In this document: in pieces, positions 42,158 through 50,136 of the stretch | How the letters are laid out: each line of letters starts with the position of its first letter | Numbering within the stretch: the first letter of the stretch is position 1 | Source: Dehalococcoidia bacterium | GTDB lineage: Bacteria; Chloroflexota; Dehalococcoidia; Bin125 | NCBI GenBank assembly: GCA_022826965.1 | Contig: JAJDTU010000002.1 | Location: 310,001-374,000 of the forward strand | DNA: 64,000 nucleotides | Reading direction: 5' to 3' | The notes under the pieces: generated by a model | Told to the model about the DNA's origin: nothing | Database searches by the model: none | What the model saw: only the letters and a program-made list of their open reading frames with translations | Program-made: the position numbers and the translations under genes

Positions 42158-42205
42158 TCTCCCCCCGCTCCGCGGGGGGAGATGCCGAAGGCAGAGGGGG
42201 GCACC
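42158..42205 (+). repeat. Interspersed hairpin repeat, copy 2
   Basis: Reads TCTCCCCCCGCTCCGCGGGG, then GGAGATGCC and the AGAGGGGGGCACC tail, the standard form of the repeat family. The palindrome can fold to a strong hairpin. It lies in the 237-base gap between two epoxide hydrolase genes and could also act as a terminator for the upstream gene on the minus strand. Confidence 0.75.
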
Positions 42206-42274
42206 GATCCCATGCCAGCAAAGCGAGCTAGGGGCAGTCTTGTGGCTGCCCTCGTTCAATGCGCAGATCTCGGC

Positions 42275-43432
42275 CTAGCGCAACGGCCTGAAGAACTCCC
42301 GTATGTCCTCGACCAGCAAGTCCGGCTCCTCTAGCGCCGCAAAATGGCCGCCTTTGTCGTGTTCCGACCACTGCGTGATGTTGTAGCCCGGCTCGCACCA
42401 GCTGCGCGGCGCAGTGATGATCTCCTTCGGGAAGATCGAGAAACCGGTCGGCGTCTCCAGCCGGGCGGGCAGGAAGTTCTCGGCCTGATTCTGGCGCATC
42501 TCGTAGTAGTAGCGGGTCGATGAGTTGATCGTCTGACCGAACCAGTAAATCGAAATGTTGGTCAGGATCTCGTCCTTGCTGAAGCGCTTCTCGATGTCGC
42601 CGTCGCAATCCGACCACGATCGCCACTTCTCCGTGATCCAGGCGGCAAGCCCGGCCGGCGAGTCGGTTAGACCGTAGGCCAGCGTCTGCGGCTTCGTCCC
42701 CTGGATCGCCTGGTAGCCCGTCTCCTGCGCCTGCCAGTGCGCCGCCTGCGCCGCGACCTCGCGCTCGTGGTCCGTCCACTCCTCCTGCGGCTTGTCTTGC
42801 GGCGGACGGCCAATCGGCATGTTGATCTGCGCGCCGATGCAGTTCTCCGGGTGTTGATAGGCGACCTGCGCGGTCACGATCGCGCCCCAGTCGCCGCCCT
42901 GCGCGCCGTACTTCTCGTAGCCGAGCTGCTCCATCAGCGCGCCCCAGAGCAGCGCCGTGCGTTTCTGGCCGAATCCGCCCGAGGTTGGGATCTGCGAGAA
43001 GCCATAGCCGGGGATAGAGGGCGCGACCACGGTGAAGGCATCGGCCGGATCGCCGCCGTGGGCCGCCGGATCGGTCAAGGGACCAAGAATCTTGACGACC
43101 TCGTAGAACGTGCCCGGCCAGCCGTGCGTGAAGACCAGCGGCAGCGGGTCCGGTCCGGCGCCTTCCTGATGCACGTAGTGAACGGTGTAGTCCTCAACCC
43201 CATCGGCCGAGACCTGCGTCGTGAACTGCGGGATGCGATTCAGGTACGTCTCCTGCACCCGCCAGTCATACCCGGTGCGCCAGTAGTCGCACAGCTCCTG
43301 CATGTAGGCCAGGTTGGACCCGTACTGCCAGCCCGAGTCGGTCACTTCCGACGGCCAGCGAGTCTGCGCCAACCGGCGCTTGAGGTCGCGAATCTCCGTA
43401 TCGGGAACGTCAATCTTGAAAGGCTCGGGCAT
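42275..43432 (-). CDS. Epoxide hydrolase, EHN-domain type (copy 2)
   Basis: A 385-residue enzyme closely related to copy 3 (43502-44659). Shared segments include WPSEVTDSGWQYGSN or WPSEVADSGWQYGSN and FTHGWPG. The nucleophile is Asp in AQGGDWGAIV; the catalytic His is in KGGHFAALEEPD; the acid is expected near the WFGQ strand. Predicted role: hydrolysis of a hydrophobic epoxide to a diol. It has CGGC-free soluble composition without signal peptide. Confidence 0.9.
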   Translation of the reverse strand: MPEPFKIDVPDTEIRDLKRRLAQTRWPSEVTDSGWQYGSNLAYMQELCDYWRTGYDWRVQETYLNRIPQFTTQVSADGVEDYTVHYVHQEGAGPDPLPLVFTHGWPGTFYEVVKILGPLTDPAAHGGDPADAFTVVAPSIPGYGFSQIPTSGGFGQKRTALLWGALMEQLGYEKYGAQGGDWGAIVTAQVAYQHPENCIGAQINMPIGRPPQDKPQEEWTDHEREVAAQAAHWQAQETGYQAIQGTKPQTLAYGLTDSPAGLAAWITEKWRSWSDCDGDIEKRFSKDEILTNISIYWFGQTINSSTRYYYEMRQNQAENFLPARLETPTGFSIFPKEIITAPRSWCEPGYNITQWSEHDKGGHFAALEEPDLLVEDIREFFRPLR

Positions 43433-43501
43433 GTGTCGTCATCCTATCGCCGAGTGCGAGTCCGTCGCTCAGATCATCCGCGCGCAGTATCGCACGAGCC
43501 C

Positions 43502-44659
43502 TCACCGCATCGGTCGGAAGAACTCCCGGATGTCCCCCACCAGTAGCTCCGGCTCCTCCATCGCGGCAAAATGACCCCCGCGATCATGCACCGACCACTG
43601 CTGCACGTTGTACTCCGCCTCGACCCAGTGCCGCGGCGGGCCGAAAATCTCCTTCGGGAACACCGAGAATCCCGCCGGCGTCTCCAACCGGCCCGGCAAC
43701 GCGTTCGCCCGATCGTGTTGGCGGCGCTCGTAGTAGTAGCGCGTTGCCGAGTTCATCGTCCTGGTGAACCAGTAAATCGAGATATTGGTCAGGATCTCGT
43801 CCTTGCTGAACCGATTCTCGATCTCGCCGTCGCAATCCGACCACGAACGCCACTTCTCCACAATCCAGGCAGCCAAACCAGCAGGAGAATCGGTCAATCC
43901 ATACGACAACGTCTGCGGCCGAGTCCCCTGGATCCACTGGTACGCGGCCTCGTGTGACTGCCACTCCCGCATCCGATCGATGATCGCGCGTTCCTCCTCG
44001 CTCCACGCCTCCTCCGGATGGTCCACGGGCACCGGACTGTTGGGCATGTTGATCTGCGCACCGATGCAATGCTCCGGGTCTTCATACGCCGTCAGCGCCG
44101 AGACCCGCGCGCCGATGTCGCCGCCCTGCGCTCCGTACCGCTCAAATCCAAGCTCCGACATCAGCGCCACCCACATGCGAGCGGCCCGCATGTGTCCGAA
44201 TCCCCCGCCGGTCGGTATCTCCGAGAACCCGTATCCCGGCAACGACGGAGCGACGACCGTAAAGGCATCGGCCGGATCGCCGCCATGAGAGCCCGGATCG
44301 GTGAGCGGCGCCAGAATCTTCGACACCTCGAAGAACGATCCCGGCCAGCCATGCGTGAAGACCAGCGGCAGCGGATTCGGGCCGACGCCCTCTTGAAGCA
44401 CAAAGTGAACGGTGTAGTCCTCGACCCCGTCCGCCGACACCTGCGTCGTGAACTGCGGCATCCGATTCAGCCGCGCTTGCTGCGCCGACCAGTCAAAATC
44501 CGTCCGCCAGTACTCGCAGAGTTCCTGGATGTAGCCGAGGTTCGAGCCGTACTGCCAGCCCGAGTCCGCCACCTCCGACGGCCAGCGCGTCTGCGCGAGA
44601 CGTTCCTTGAGGTCGCGGATCTCAGAGGCGGGAATGTCGATCGTGAACGGCTCAGCCAT
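43502..44659 (-). CDS. Epoxide hydrolase, EHN-domain type (copy 3)
   Basis: A 385-residue enzyme of the same length as copy 2. The nucleophile elbow reads GGDIGARV, so Asp is kept and Trp replaced by Ile. The catalytic His is in RGGHFAAMEEPE and the oxyanion motif is HGWPGS. Copies 2 and 3 share long identical runs with position-specific changes in the lid, as expected from recent duplication. Substrate unknown. Confidence 0.9.
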   Translation of the reverse strand: MAEPFTIDIPASEIRDLKERLAQTRWPSEVADSGWQYGSNLGYIQELCEYWRTDFDWSAQQARLNRMPQFTTQVSADGVEDYTVHFVLQEGVGPNPLPLVFTHGWPGSFFEVSKILAPLTDPGSHGGDPADAFTVVAPSLPGYGFSEIPTGGGFGHMRAARMWVALMSELGFERYGAQGGDIGARVSALTAYEDPEHCIGAQINMPNSPVPVDHPEEAWSEEERAIIDRMREWQSHEAAYQWIQGTRPQTLSYGLTDSPAGLAAWIVEKWRSWSDCDGEIENRFSKDEILTNISIYWFTRTMNSATRYYYERRQHDRANALPGRLETPAGFSVFPKEIFGPPRHWVEAEYNVQQWSVHDRGGHFAAMEEPELLVGDIREFFRPMR

Positions 44660-44710
44660 CGCGTTCCCCCCGCCGGTCGGTCTGCGGACCCAGACTAGAC
44701 GGAGAGAAAC

Positions 44711-44953
44711 CTAGCTCTCGACCACGTCTCCGGCCACCGGATCAACGCGTACGCCCTTGTCCTCGACCCAGGCCAACGCACGATCGATCTCATCGTGATC
44801 GCCGTCAAGCTCCAGAACGACCCAGCCGAAATCATGCTCGACATCGGCCATCCGGATGTTGGTCACCACGTCGAACTCATGCCCGACCAGATAGATCACC
44901 GGCTCCTTGACCGCGTCGCCCTCGAACGTGAAGCGGACTCGTCGGGTCGCCAT
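44711..44953 (-). CDS. NIL-domain protein
   Basis: An 80-residue protein matching the NIL domain seen in methionine ABC transporter ATPases and, alone, next to threonine/methionine genes. VRFTFEGDAVKEPVIYLVGHEFDV and DHDEIDRALAWVEDKGV are the ferredoxin-like fold strands. It is 2 bases after the threonine synthase stop. It likely binds a small amino acid and controls or supports threonine synthase; that is inference. Confidence 0.8.
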   Translation of the reverse strand: MATRRVRFTFEGDAVKEPVIYLVGHEFDVVTNIRMADVEHDFGWVVLELDGDHDEIDRALAWVEDKGVRVDPVAGDVVES

Positions 44954-44955
44954 AG

Positions 44956-46206
44956 CTAGCCTCCCACGCCGACGGCCTGCGGCGCCTCGGCAAAGGCGTC
45001 TTCGAACGATTGCAGCGTGCCTTCGACCGGAATCGGCTGCGTCACGTGCTCAACCACAGCATCCGCAGTCTTCAGTCCGCCGCCCGTGATGAACGCCACG
45101 GTTGTCTCATCCGGATCCACTTGACCCATCTCGATCGCCTGGCGCAGTCCGGCAATCGTAACGCCGCCGGCCGTCTCCGCAAACACACCCTCGCACTCCG
45201 CCAACATCCGGATGCCCTCGACAACCTCCGGATCGGTCACCGCCGTCGAGCCACCGTCGGTGCGCTTCATGACCTTGAGCGCGTAGTAGCCGTCGGCCGG
45301 ATTGCCGATCGCCAGCGACTTCGCAATCGTGTTCGGCTTGACCGGTCGAATATTGGTCGTCTCATTACGCCATGCCGTCGTGATCGGGGAGCAACCCTCG
45401 GCCTGCGCCCCGATCATCCGCACCGGCGTCTCCTCGATCAGTCCGTACTGCTGAAACTCCTGGAAGCCCTTGTGGATCTTGGTGAACAGCGAGCCCGACG
45501 CCATCGGCGCGACCACCTGCCGAGGCGCCCGCCAACCGAGTTGCTCCGCCACCTCATAGGCCAGCGTGCGCGAGCCCTCGGCGTAGTAGGGACGCACATT
45601 AATGTTGACGAACGCCCACTGCCGGTTGTCGGCCAGCTCCGAGCAGAGCCGGTTGACATCGTCGTAGGAGCCGTTCACCGACACAATCGTCGGATTGTAG
45701 ACAGCCGATCCAAGCACCTTGCCCGCCTCGAGGTCGTGCGGGATGAAGACAATCGCCTCCATCCCCGCCCTGGCGGCATGGGCCGAAACCGAGTTGGCCA
45801 GATTGCCGGTCGAGGCACAGGCCAGCGTCTTGAATCCCATCTGCCGCGCCCGGGAAGAAGCCACCGCCACCACGCGATCCTTGAACGACCAGGACGGATT
45901 GCAGGTGTCGTTCTTGATCCACAGCTCGCGCATGCCCAACCGATCGGCCAGCCGATCCGCCTTGAGCAGCGGCGTCCAACCGACGTTCAGGTCGACGATG
46001 AAATCTTCATCCACGGGCAGGAAGTCGATGTAGCGCCAGATCGAGCGCGGACCGGACTCGATCCGCTCGCGGGTGACCTTCGATTGGATCCTGTCCTCGT
46101 CGTATGCGACTTCCAGTGGGCCGAAACAGAAGTCGCACACGTGCAGGGGATCGAGCGGGAACTCACGGTCACACTCACGACAGGCGAGGCAAGTGGCATA
46201 GGTCAT
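44956..46206 (-). CDS. thrC: Threonine synthase
   Basis: A 416-residue PLP threonine synthase. Two CxxC pairs (CLAC, CDFC; residues about 6-29) precede the Schiff-base lysine in NPSWSFKDRVV. The GNLANSVSAHAARAG loop binds PLP. It converts O-phosphohomoserine to threonine. Start ATG at 46206. Upstream lies a 186-base leader with two GCTAGCG-type palindromes, which may include control elements. The C-terminus ends VGVGG. Confidence 0.92.
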   Translation of the reverse strand: MTYATCLACRECDREFPLDPLHVCDFCFGPLEVAYDEDRIQSKVTRERIESGPRSIWRYIDFLPVDEDFIVDLNVGWTPLLKADRLADRLGMRELWIKNDTCNPSWSFKDRVVAVASSRARQMGFKTLACASTGNLANSVSAHAARAGMEAIVFIPHDLEAGKVLGSAVYNPTIVSVNGSYDDVNRLCSELADNRQWAFVNINVRPYYAEGSRTLAYEVAEQLGWRAPRQVVAPMASGSLFTKIHKGFQEFQQYGLIEETPVRMIGAQAEGCSPITTAWRNETTNIRPVKPNTIAKSLAIGNPADGYYALKVMKRTDGGSTAVTDPEVVEGIRMLAECEGVFAETAGGVTIAGLRQAIEMGQVDPDETTVAFITGGGLKTADAVVEHVTQPIPVEGTLQSFEDAFAEAPQAVGVGG

Positions 46207-46392
46207 GGTCGGTTGGGTCTTTCGCTAGCGGGGAACAGGCGTCGGAGCGGGAACGTGTCGGTCCTCTCTCGCCGCGCTCGTTCCAGGAGGCGCTAGCGAG
46301 ACAGGACCTCGGGCATCGCCATGCGGCCCAACATCATCACGTCAACGGTCACACGCGTCATCATCAACGGAATCGTACAACAGCCAGACCGA

Positions 46393-47028
46393 TCAATCCC
46401 ACACCCGCGACATATCGATTACAAGCCCGCTGCAAACATCCTCGCCGGACAGCTCCGCGGGGTCGTCCAGCTCGTCAACCTCGCCGTTTGCCCGGTAGAT
46501 CCAAACCGTCCGCTCAAACGGATCGATCAGCCATCCGAGCCGCACCCCACCGTCGATCCACTCGACCATTTTCTCCTGCTGGCGCCGTATCGATTGGCTC
46601 GGTGATCGCACCTCGACAGCCAGATCTGGAACAATCTCGAACGCTTCGCTCCACGGACGAGGCACAGCGGGCATTCGTGCCGGAGAGACCCAGGAACAAT
46701 CTGGTTTCTTGCGGAAGCCGGTCGGCAGGTCGTAGGCGGTCGCACTTTCCAAGGACATCCCTCCTCCGCCCGCTTCAATCCAGTTCCAGATCTGGTGCGT
46801 GATCACGGAGGAGATGTAAGAGCCTTCGGTCGAGACCATGGCGATTCGCAACTCCCTGTCCGGCGTCAGCTCGATCCGTACCTGCCGATGTTCCTCCCGC
46901 AGCCACTCCCACCACTGTTCGGTGACCTCAAAGTCCTCGGGCAATGGGACGAACAGCTGTCCCTCGATCTGTTCAGGGATCGAGGGCGACCAGCCGTAGA
47001 CGGCCGTCGCTTCACTCACCTCGGACAT
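46393..47028 (-). CDS. Uma2-family (DUF820) putative endonuclease
   Basis: A 211-residue PD-(D/E)XK-like protein. The metal motif is PDLAVEVRSPSQS (Asp, Glu) with the downstream QQEKMVEWIDGGVRLGWLIDP helix and strand. Uma2 proteins are often many per genome in Cyanobacteria and Chloroflexota and their targets are unknown. The start chosen is ATG at 47028; a long upstream frame runs through the next gene and is not used. Confidence 0.88.
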   Translation of the reverse strand: MSEVSEATAVYGWSPSIPEQIEGQLFVPLPEDFEVTEQWWEWLREEHRQVRIELTPDRELRIAMVSTEGSYISSVITHQIWNWIEAGGGGMSLESATAYDLPTGFRKKPDCSWVSPARMPAVPRPWSEAFEIVPDLAVEVRSPSQSIRRQQEKMVEWIDGGVRLGWLIDPFERTVWIYRANGEVDELDDPAELSGEDVCSGLVIDMSRVWD

Positions 47029-47045
47029 GGCGTCTCCGCCCCGAC

Positions 47046-47702
47046 TCAGCCGTAGCGCTCTTCCCGCCACGGATCGCCGTGCATGTGGTAACCGTACATT
47101 TCCCAGAAACCCGGCGCGTCGCGGTTCATGAACTCCACGCCGCCCACCCACTTGGCCGACTTCCAGAAGTAGAGCGATGGAATCACCGCGCGGACCGGCC
47201 CGCCGTGCATCGCGTCCAGCGGCCTCCCGTCGTGCGCGATCGCCAGCATCGCGTGATCGTCCGCGCGGATATCGGCCATCGGCACGTTCGACGTGTAGCC
47301 GCCGTAGCAATGAAACATCACGTGCGTCGCTGACTCCTTCACGCCCAGCGCCTCGAACAGATCCGCAAGCAGCACACCATCCCAGGTGTTGTCGTAGCGC
47401 GACCAGTGCGTCACGCAATGAATGTCGTTCTTCTTCTCCGAGACGCCGATCTCTGCGAACTGTTCGTACGACAGAATCCGCTCCCGCTCGACTTCGCCCC
47501 ACACCTGCAGATTCCAGTCCTTCAGATCGACCACAGGCGTGCCGCCGTAGGTCAACACCGGCCATTCCCGGATCAGCCGCTGACCCGGCGGCAACCGATC
47601 ATGCCCCGTCTCCTTGCGCCGACGCTGCAACTCCGAAAACGGCACTCCGGCCAGAATCTCGCTCACAAGCCTGCTCCCCCAAGACGCTCCCGTACGACGC
47701 AC
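47046..47702 (-). CDS. Molybdopterin-dependent sulfite oxidase-like protein (YedY family)
   Basis: A 218-residue protein of the oxidoreductase molybdopterin-binding fold. The Mo-ligand Cys lies in DIHCVTHWSRYDNTWDGV, and HGGPVRAVIPSLYFWKSAKWV is a pocket segment. Unlike MsrP it has no Tat signal, so it stays in the cytoplasm. Its substrate is unknown. The start may be the GTG at 47666 (VSEILAGVPF), since the first 12 residues look unlike the family. Confidence 0.87.
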   Translation of the reverse strand: MRRTGASWGSRLVSEILAGVPFSELQRRRKETGHDRLPPGQRLIREWPVLTYGGTPVVDLKDWNLQVWGEVERERILSYEQFAEIGVSEKKNDIHCVTHWSRYDNTWDGVLLADLFEALGVKESATHVMFHCYGGYTSNVPMADIRADDHAMLAIAHDGRPLDAMHGGPVRAVIPSLYFWKSAKWVGGVEFMNRDAPGFWEMYGYHMHGDPWREERYG

Positions 47703-47752
47703 GACCCTCCCAGATTATCCGAATCCCCGGAGCGCGAGTGTAATCTCGACGT

Positions 47753-48364
47753 ATGGACGATCCGTTGCGCGGCCCCCGCCCCTCCCCGATCCCCTCTCCC
47801 CCCGCTCTGCGCGGGGAGATGCGGCAAGCCTGCCCCGCACTTGATGCGGGGGCAGATGGGGGCACACCGCAGGCGTCGACGTCGCCCCCCAAGCCTCGAC
47901 GCTCCCATCGACGCTTCATCGCCTTGGCCGCCCTGGTCGTCATCTTCGATCAGATCACCAAAGTCATCCTGCGCGAGACGCTGGACCTCGGCGATCGCGA
48001 GTGGCTCGCCGAGTTCTTCGCCTTCTCCCACATCGCCAACGACGGCGGCGCATTCGGCGTATTCGGGGGCCAGAACACGGTGCTCGCTGTCTCCGCCGTC
48101 GTCGCGATCGGCGTAGTCGCGATCTACTACTTCTTCCCGCCCATGGACCACTGGCTGATTCGCAGCGGCCTCGGCCTCATCCTCGGCGGTGCTATCGGCA
48201 ACCTGCTCGACCGCATCTACCAGGGACACGTCACCGACTTCATCGACTTCATCCACTTCCCCGCCTTCAATGTCGCCGATGCGGCGATCAACGTCGGCGT
48301 TGCCGCCATCGTGATTGCGTTGCTGTTCAGCGATTTCCTCAAACGCAACCCCCGCTCACCATGA
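47753..48364 (+). CDS. lspA: Lipoprotein signal peptidase (signal peptidase II) with repeat-derived N-terminus
   Basis: A 203-residue LspA with four membrane helices. The catalytic aspartates are in HIANDGGAFG and FNVADAAI. The core starts around residue 55 (HRRFIALAALVVIFDQITK). Residues about 14-38 are translated from copy 3 of the interspersed repeat. An alternative start is the ATG at 47819, also inside the repeat. The stop overlaps the RluA-family gene by ATGA. It cuts lipoproteins made by Lgt. Confidence 0.88.
   Translation: MDDPLRGPRPSPIPSPPALRGEMRQACPALDAGADGGTPQASTSPPKPRRSHRRFIALAALVVIFDQITKVILRETLDLGDREWLAEFFAFSHIANDGGAFGVFGGQNTVLAVSAVVAIGVVAIYYFFPPMDHWLIRSGLGLILGGAIGNLLDRIYQGHVTDFIDFIHFPAFNVADAAINVGVAAIVIALLFSDFLKRNPRSP
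47794..47866 (+). repeat. Interspersed hairpin repeat, copy 3, within the lspA coding start
   Basis: Reads CTCTCCCCCCGCTCTGCGCGG then GGAGATGCGG, a longer spacer with an extra inverted pair (TGCCCCGCACTTGATGCGGGG), then the GATGGGGGCACACC tail. It therefore has a second small hairpin not seen in the other copies. It is translated as part of the N-terminus of LspA. Confidence 0.7.
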
Positions 48365-49407
48365 CCGATCCCCCAACACCGGCGCTGCAGTTGATGGCCG
48401 ATCAGGACGGCGAGCGGCTCGACCAGTTCCTCGCCCGGCGACTCGACGGCGCCTCCCGCACCCAGGCCAGACAGCTCATCGACGATGGCCTCGTGCGCAT
48501 CGACGGCTCCCTCGAGCGGCCTGCCTACAAGCTGCGCTTCGGCGAGCTGGTCGCCGTCTACCCCCGGGCATCGAGTCCGGTCGAGGCGCCGGTCGGGATC
48601 GAGCTGGCCGTCGTCTACGAGGACGACGATCTCGCCGTCATCGACAAACCGGCGAATCTCACCGTCCATCCCGCCCCCGGAGAGACCCAGCCAACATTGG
48701 TAAGCGCCATCCTGCATCGCTGGCCCGAAGTCTCGAAGATCAGCAACGACGATCAGGACGCTGACCCTCTCCGGCCGGGGCTCGTCCACCGACTCGACCG
48801 CGACACCACCGGCCTGCTGATGATCGCCAAGAACGCTCCAACCCTGCGTTCGCTCCGCGACCAGCTGCGCGAACGATCCATGGACAAGCGCTATCTCGCC
48901 GTCGTCGTCGGCGCGCCCGATCCGCCGGCCGGATTGATTGACGCCCCGATCGGTCGCGATCCCGCGGATCCTCGCCGCATGGCCATCCTCGACCGCGCCC
49001 GTCCGTCGCAGACCAGCTACGAGACCGTCGAGCGCTTCGCCGATGCCGCCCTCCTCGAATGCCGATTGATCACCGGACGCACACACCAGATCCGCGTTCA
49101 TCTCTCGGCGATCGGTCATCCGATTGCCGGCGACTCCATGTACGGCCTGCCGACGCCGCTGATCGAGCGCCAGGCGCTGCACTCTGCCAGGCTCACCCTC
49201 CGCCACCCGGCGACCGAGGCGTCGCTGACCCTGGAAGCCGACCCTCCGGCCGACTTCCGCAGCGTGTTGGCGCACCTGCGTGAAGGCGATTTGCTGCTCG
49301 GCGACCAACCGCCGCCCAGAGCGCAACGTGGTTCGACTGATAGCGTGAACCGCCGGTCACGTTCCCCAAAACGCGGCCGCCGAAGACGAACCCACCGCAT
49401 CCGCTAA
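48361..49407 (+). CDS. rluD: RluA-family pseudouridine synthase (RluD-like)
   Basis: A 348-residue protein: an S4 domain (LDQFLARRLDGASRTQARQLI) and a catalytic domain with the active Asp in GLVHRLDRDTTGLL and the RTHQIRVHL segment. It likely modifies 23S rRNA uridines near helix 69, as RluD does. The 50-residue C-terminal tail (PPRAQRGSTDSVNRRSRSPK) is basic and disordered. ATG overlaps the lspA stop. Confidence 0.93.
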   Translation: MTDPPTPALQLMADQDGERLDQFLARRLDGASRTQARQLIDDGLVRIDGSLERPAYKLRFGELVAVYPRASSPVEAPVGIELAVVYEDDDLAVIDKPANLTVHPAPGETQPTLVSAILHRWPEVSKISNDDQDADPLRPGLVHRLDRDTTGLLMIAKNAPTLRSLRDQLRERSMDKRYLAVVVGAPDPPAGLIDAPIGRDPADPRRMAILDRARPSQTSYETVERFADAALLECRLITGRTHQIRVHLSAIGHPIAGDSMYGLPTPLIERQALHSARLTLRHPATEASLTLEADPPADFRSVLAHLREGDLLLGDQPPPRAQRGSTDSVNRRSRSPKRGRRRRTHRIR

Positions 49408-49475
49408 TCCCATGCCCAGATCTCCCCAGCCCGTCCCTCCTCCCTCTGGAGATCTGCGCGTACTCCTCCGCTTCC

Positions 49476-49522
49476 TCTCTCCCCCCGCTCCGCGGGGGGA
49501 GATGCCGCAGGCAGAGGGGGGC
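49476..49522 (+). repeat. Interspersed hairpin repeat, copy 4
   Basis: Reads CTCTCCCCCCGCTCCGCGGG then GGGAGATGCC-GCAGG-CAGAGGGGGGC, closest to copy 2. Located about 70 bases after the RluA-family gene, it could stop transcription on either strand, but no run of T follows the hairpin. Confidence 0.75.
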
Positions 49523-50136
49523 CTCGAGACAGGCGTCAATGGTGACCCCACCCGCCTGACCTCCGCCGCTGTGGAAACTCCCTTACACTCGACGCTCCAC
49601 ATCAGAACGCAAGTGCGGTAATCTGTACAGCAGCGGACGGCGGCCTCCGAGCATCCGCAGCAGACAACAACACGGGAAGGATCGGATGCCGTGGTCAGCA
49701 GCCCTCGCCTCGTCCGATCCCGTTCGTCCGCCCGCCTGGCCAGCCCGACGTACGCCGAACGGATCCGAACGCATCCGAACAAACCCGAACGCCCAACCAA
49801 CGCGAGTAAAGCTGGAGAAACCCGAGGAAACCTGAAAAAACCTGAAAGTCCCCGATCTACGATCGCCAGCAAAACACTGGGAATCGTGGCCGATTCCCGC
49901 TTGTTTCGGCCCCGAAAAAAAATTCCTCGAAAACCTGAAAGCCGACGCCGACCAGTATTCGCCCACCGCTGTCCACTCCCTGCGCAAGCCTTCCATCCAA
50001 CCGCCAAAACCGCGCCAAAACTGACAAAAATTGTCCACCCGGACCGCACGAATTCCAGCAAAACACTGAGATTCCGAGTTCGTTTCGCTGCTGGCGAAAA
50101 TATCGCTGAAACACCGTCCATGCAGGAGTTCCAACC
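49523..50136. other. Long gltX leader with 10-bp phased repeats and imperfect direct repeat
   Basis: About 610 bases without a supported gene. Two sets of exactly 10-bp phased repeats occur: CCGAAC four times at 49755-49790 and CC(C/T)GA four times at 49821-49855, with another at 49911 in the same phase. An imperfect repeat of some 40 bases starting CCAGCAAAACACTG is at 49866 and 50055. A perfect dyad GGGAATCG-TGGC-CGATTCCC is at 49879-49898. The region has runs of A and is poorer in G than the flanks. It may be an RNA leader or a bend-prone regulatory DNA for gltX; frames on both strands look non-coding. Confidence 0.5.

Noticed and set aside
46207-46392. T-box riboswitch for threonine synthase.
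   Set aside because: The leader lacks the conserved T-box core sequence and no terminator/antiterminator pair is visible.
49880-49925. Rho-independent terminator from TTTCGG-CC-CCGAAA and an A run.
   Set aside because: The run after the hairpin is A on the plus strand; on the minus strand the T run precedes the hairpin, so neither fits.
50030-50060. DnaA boxes or an origin near TTGTCCACC.
   Set aside because: Only one near-match and no cluster or dnaA/dnaN genes nearby.
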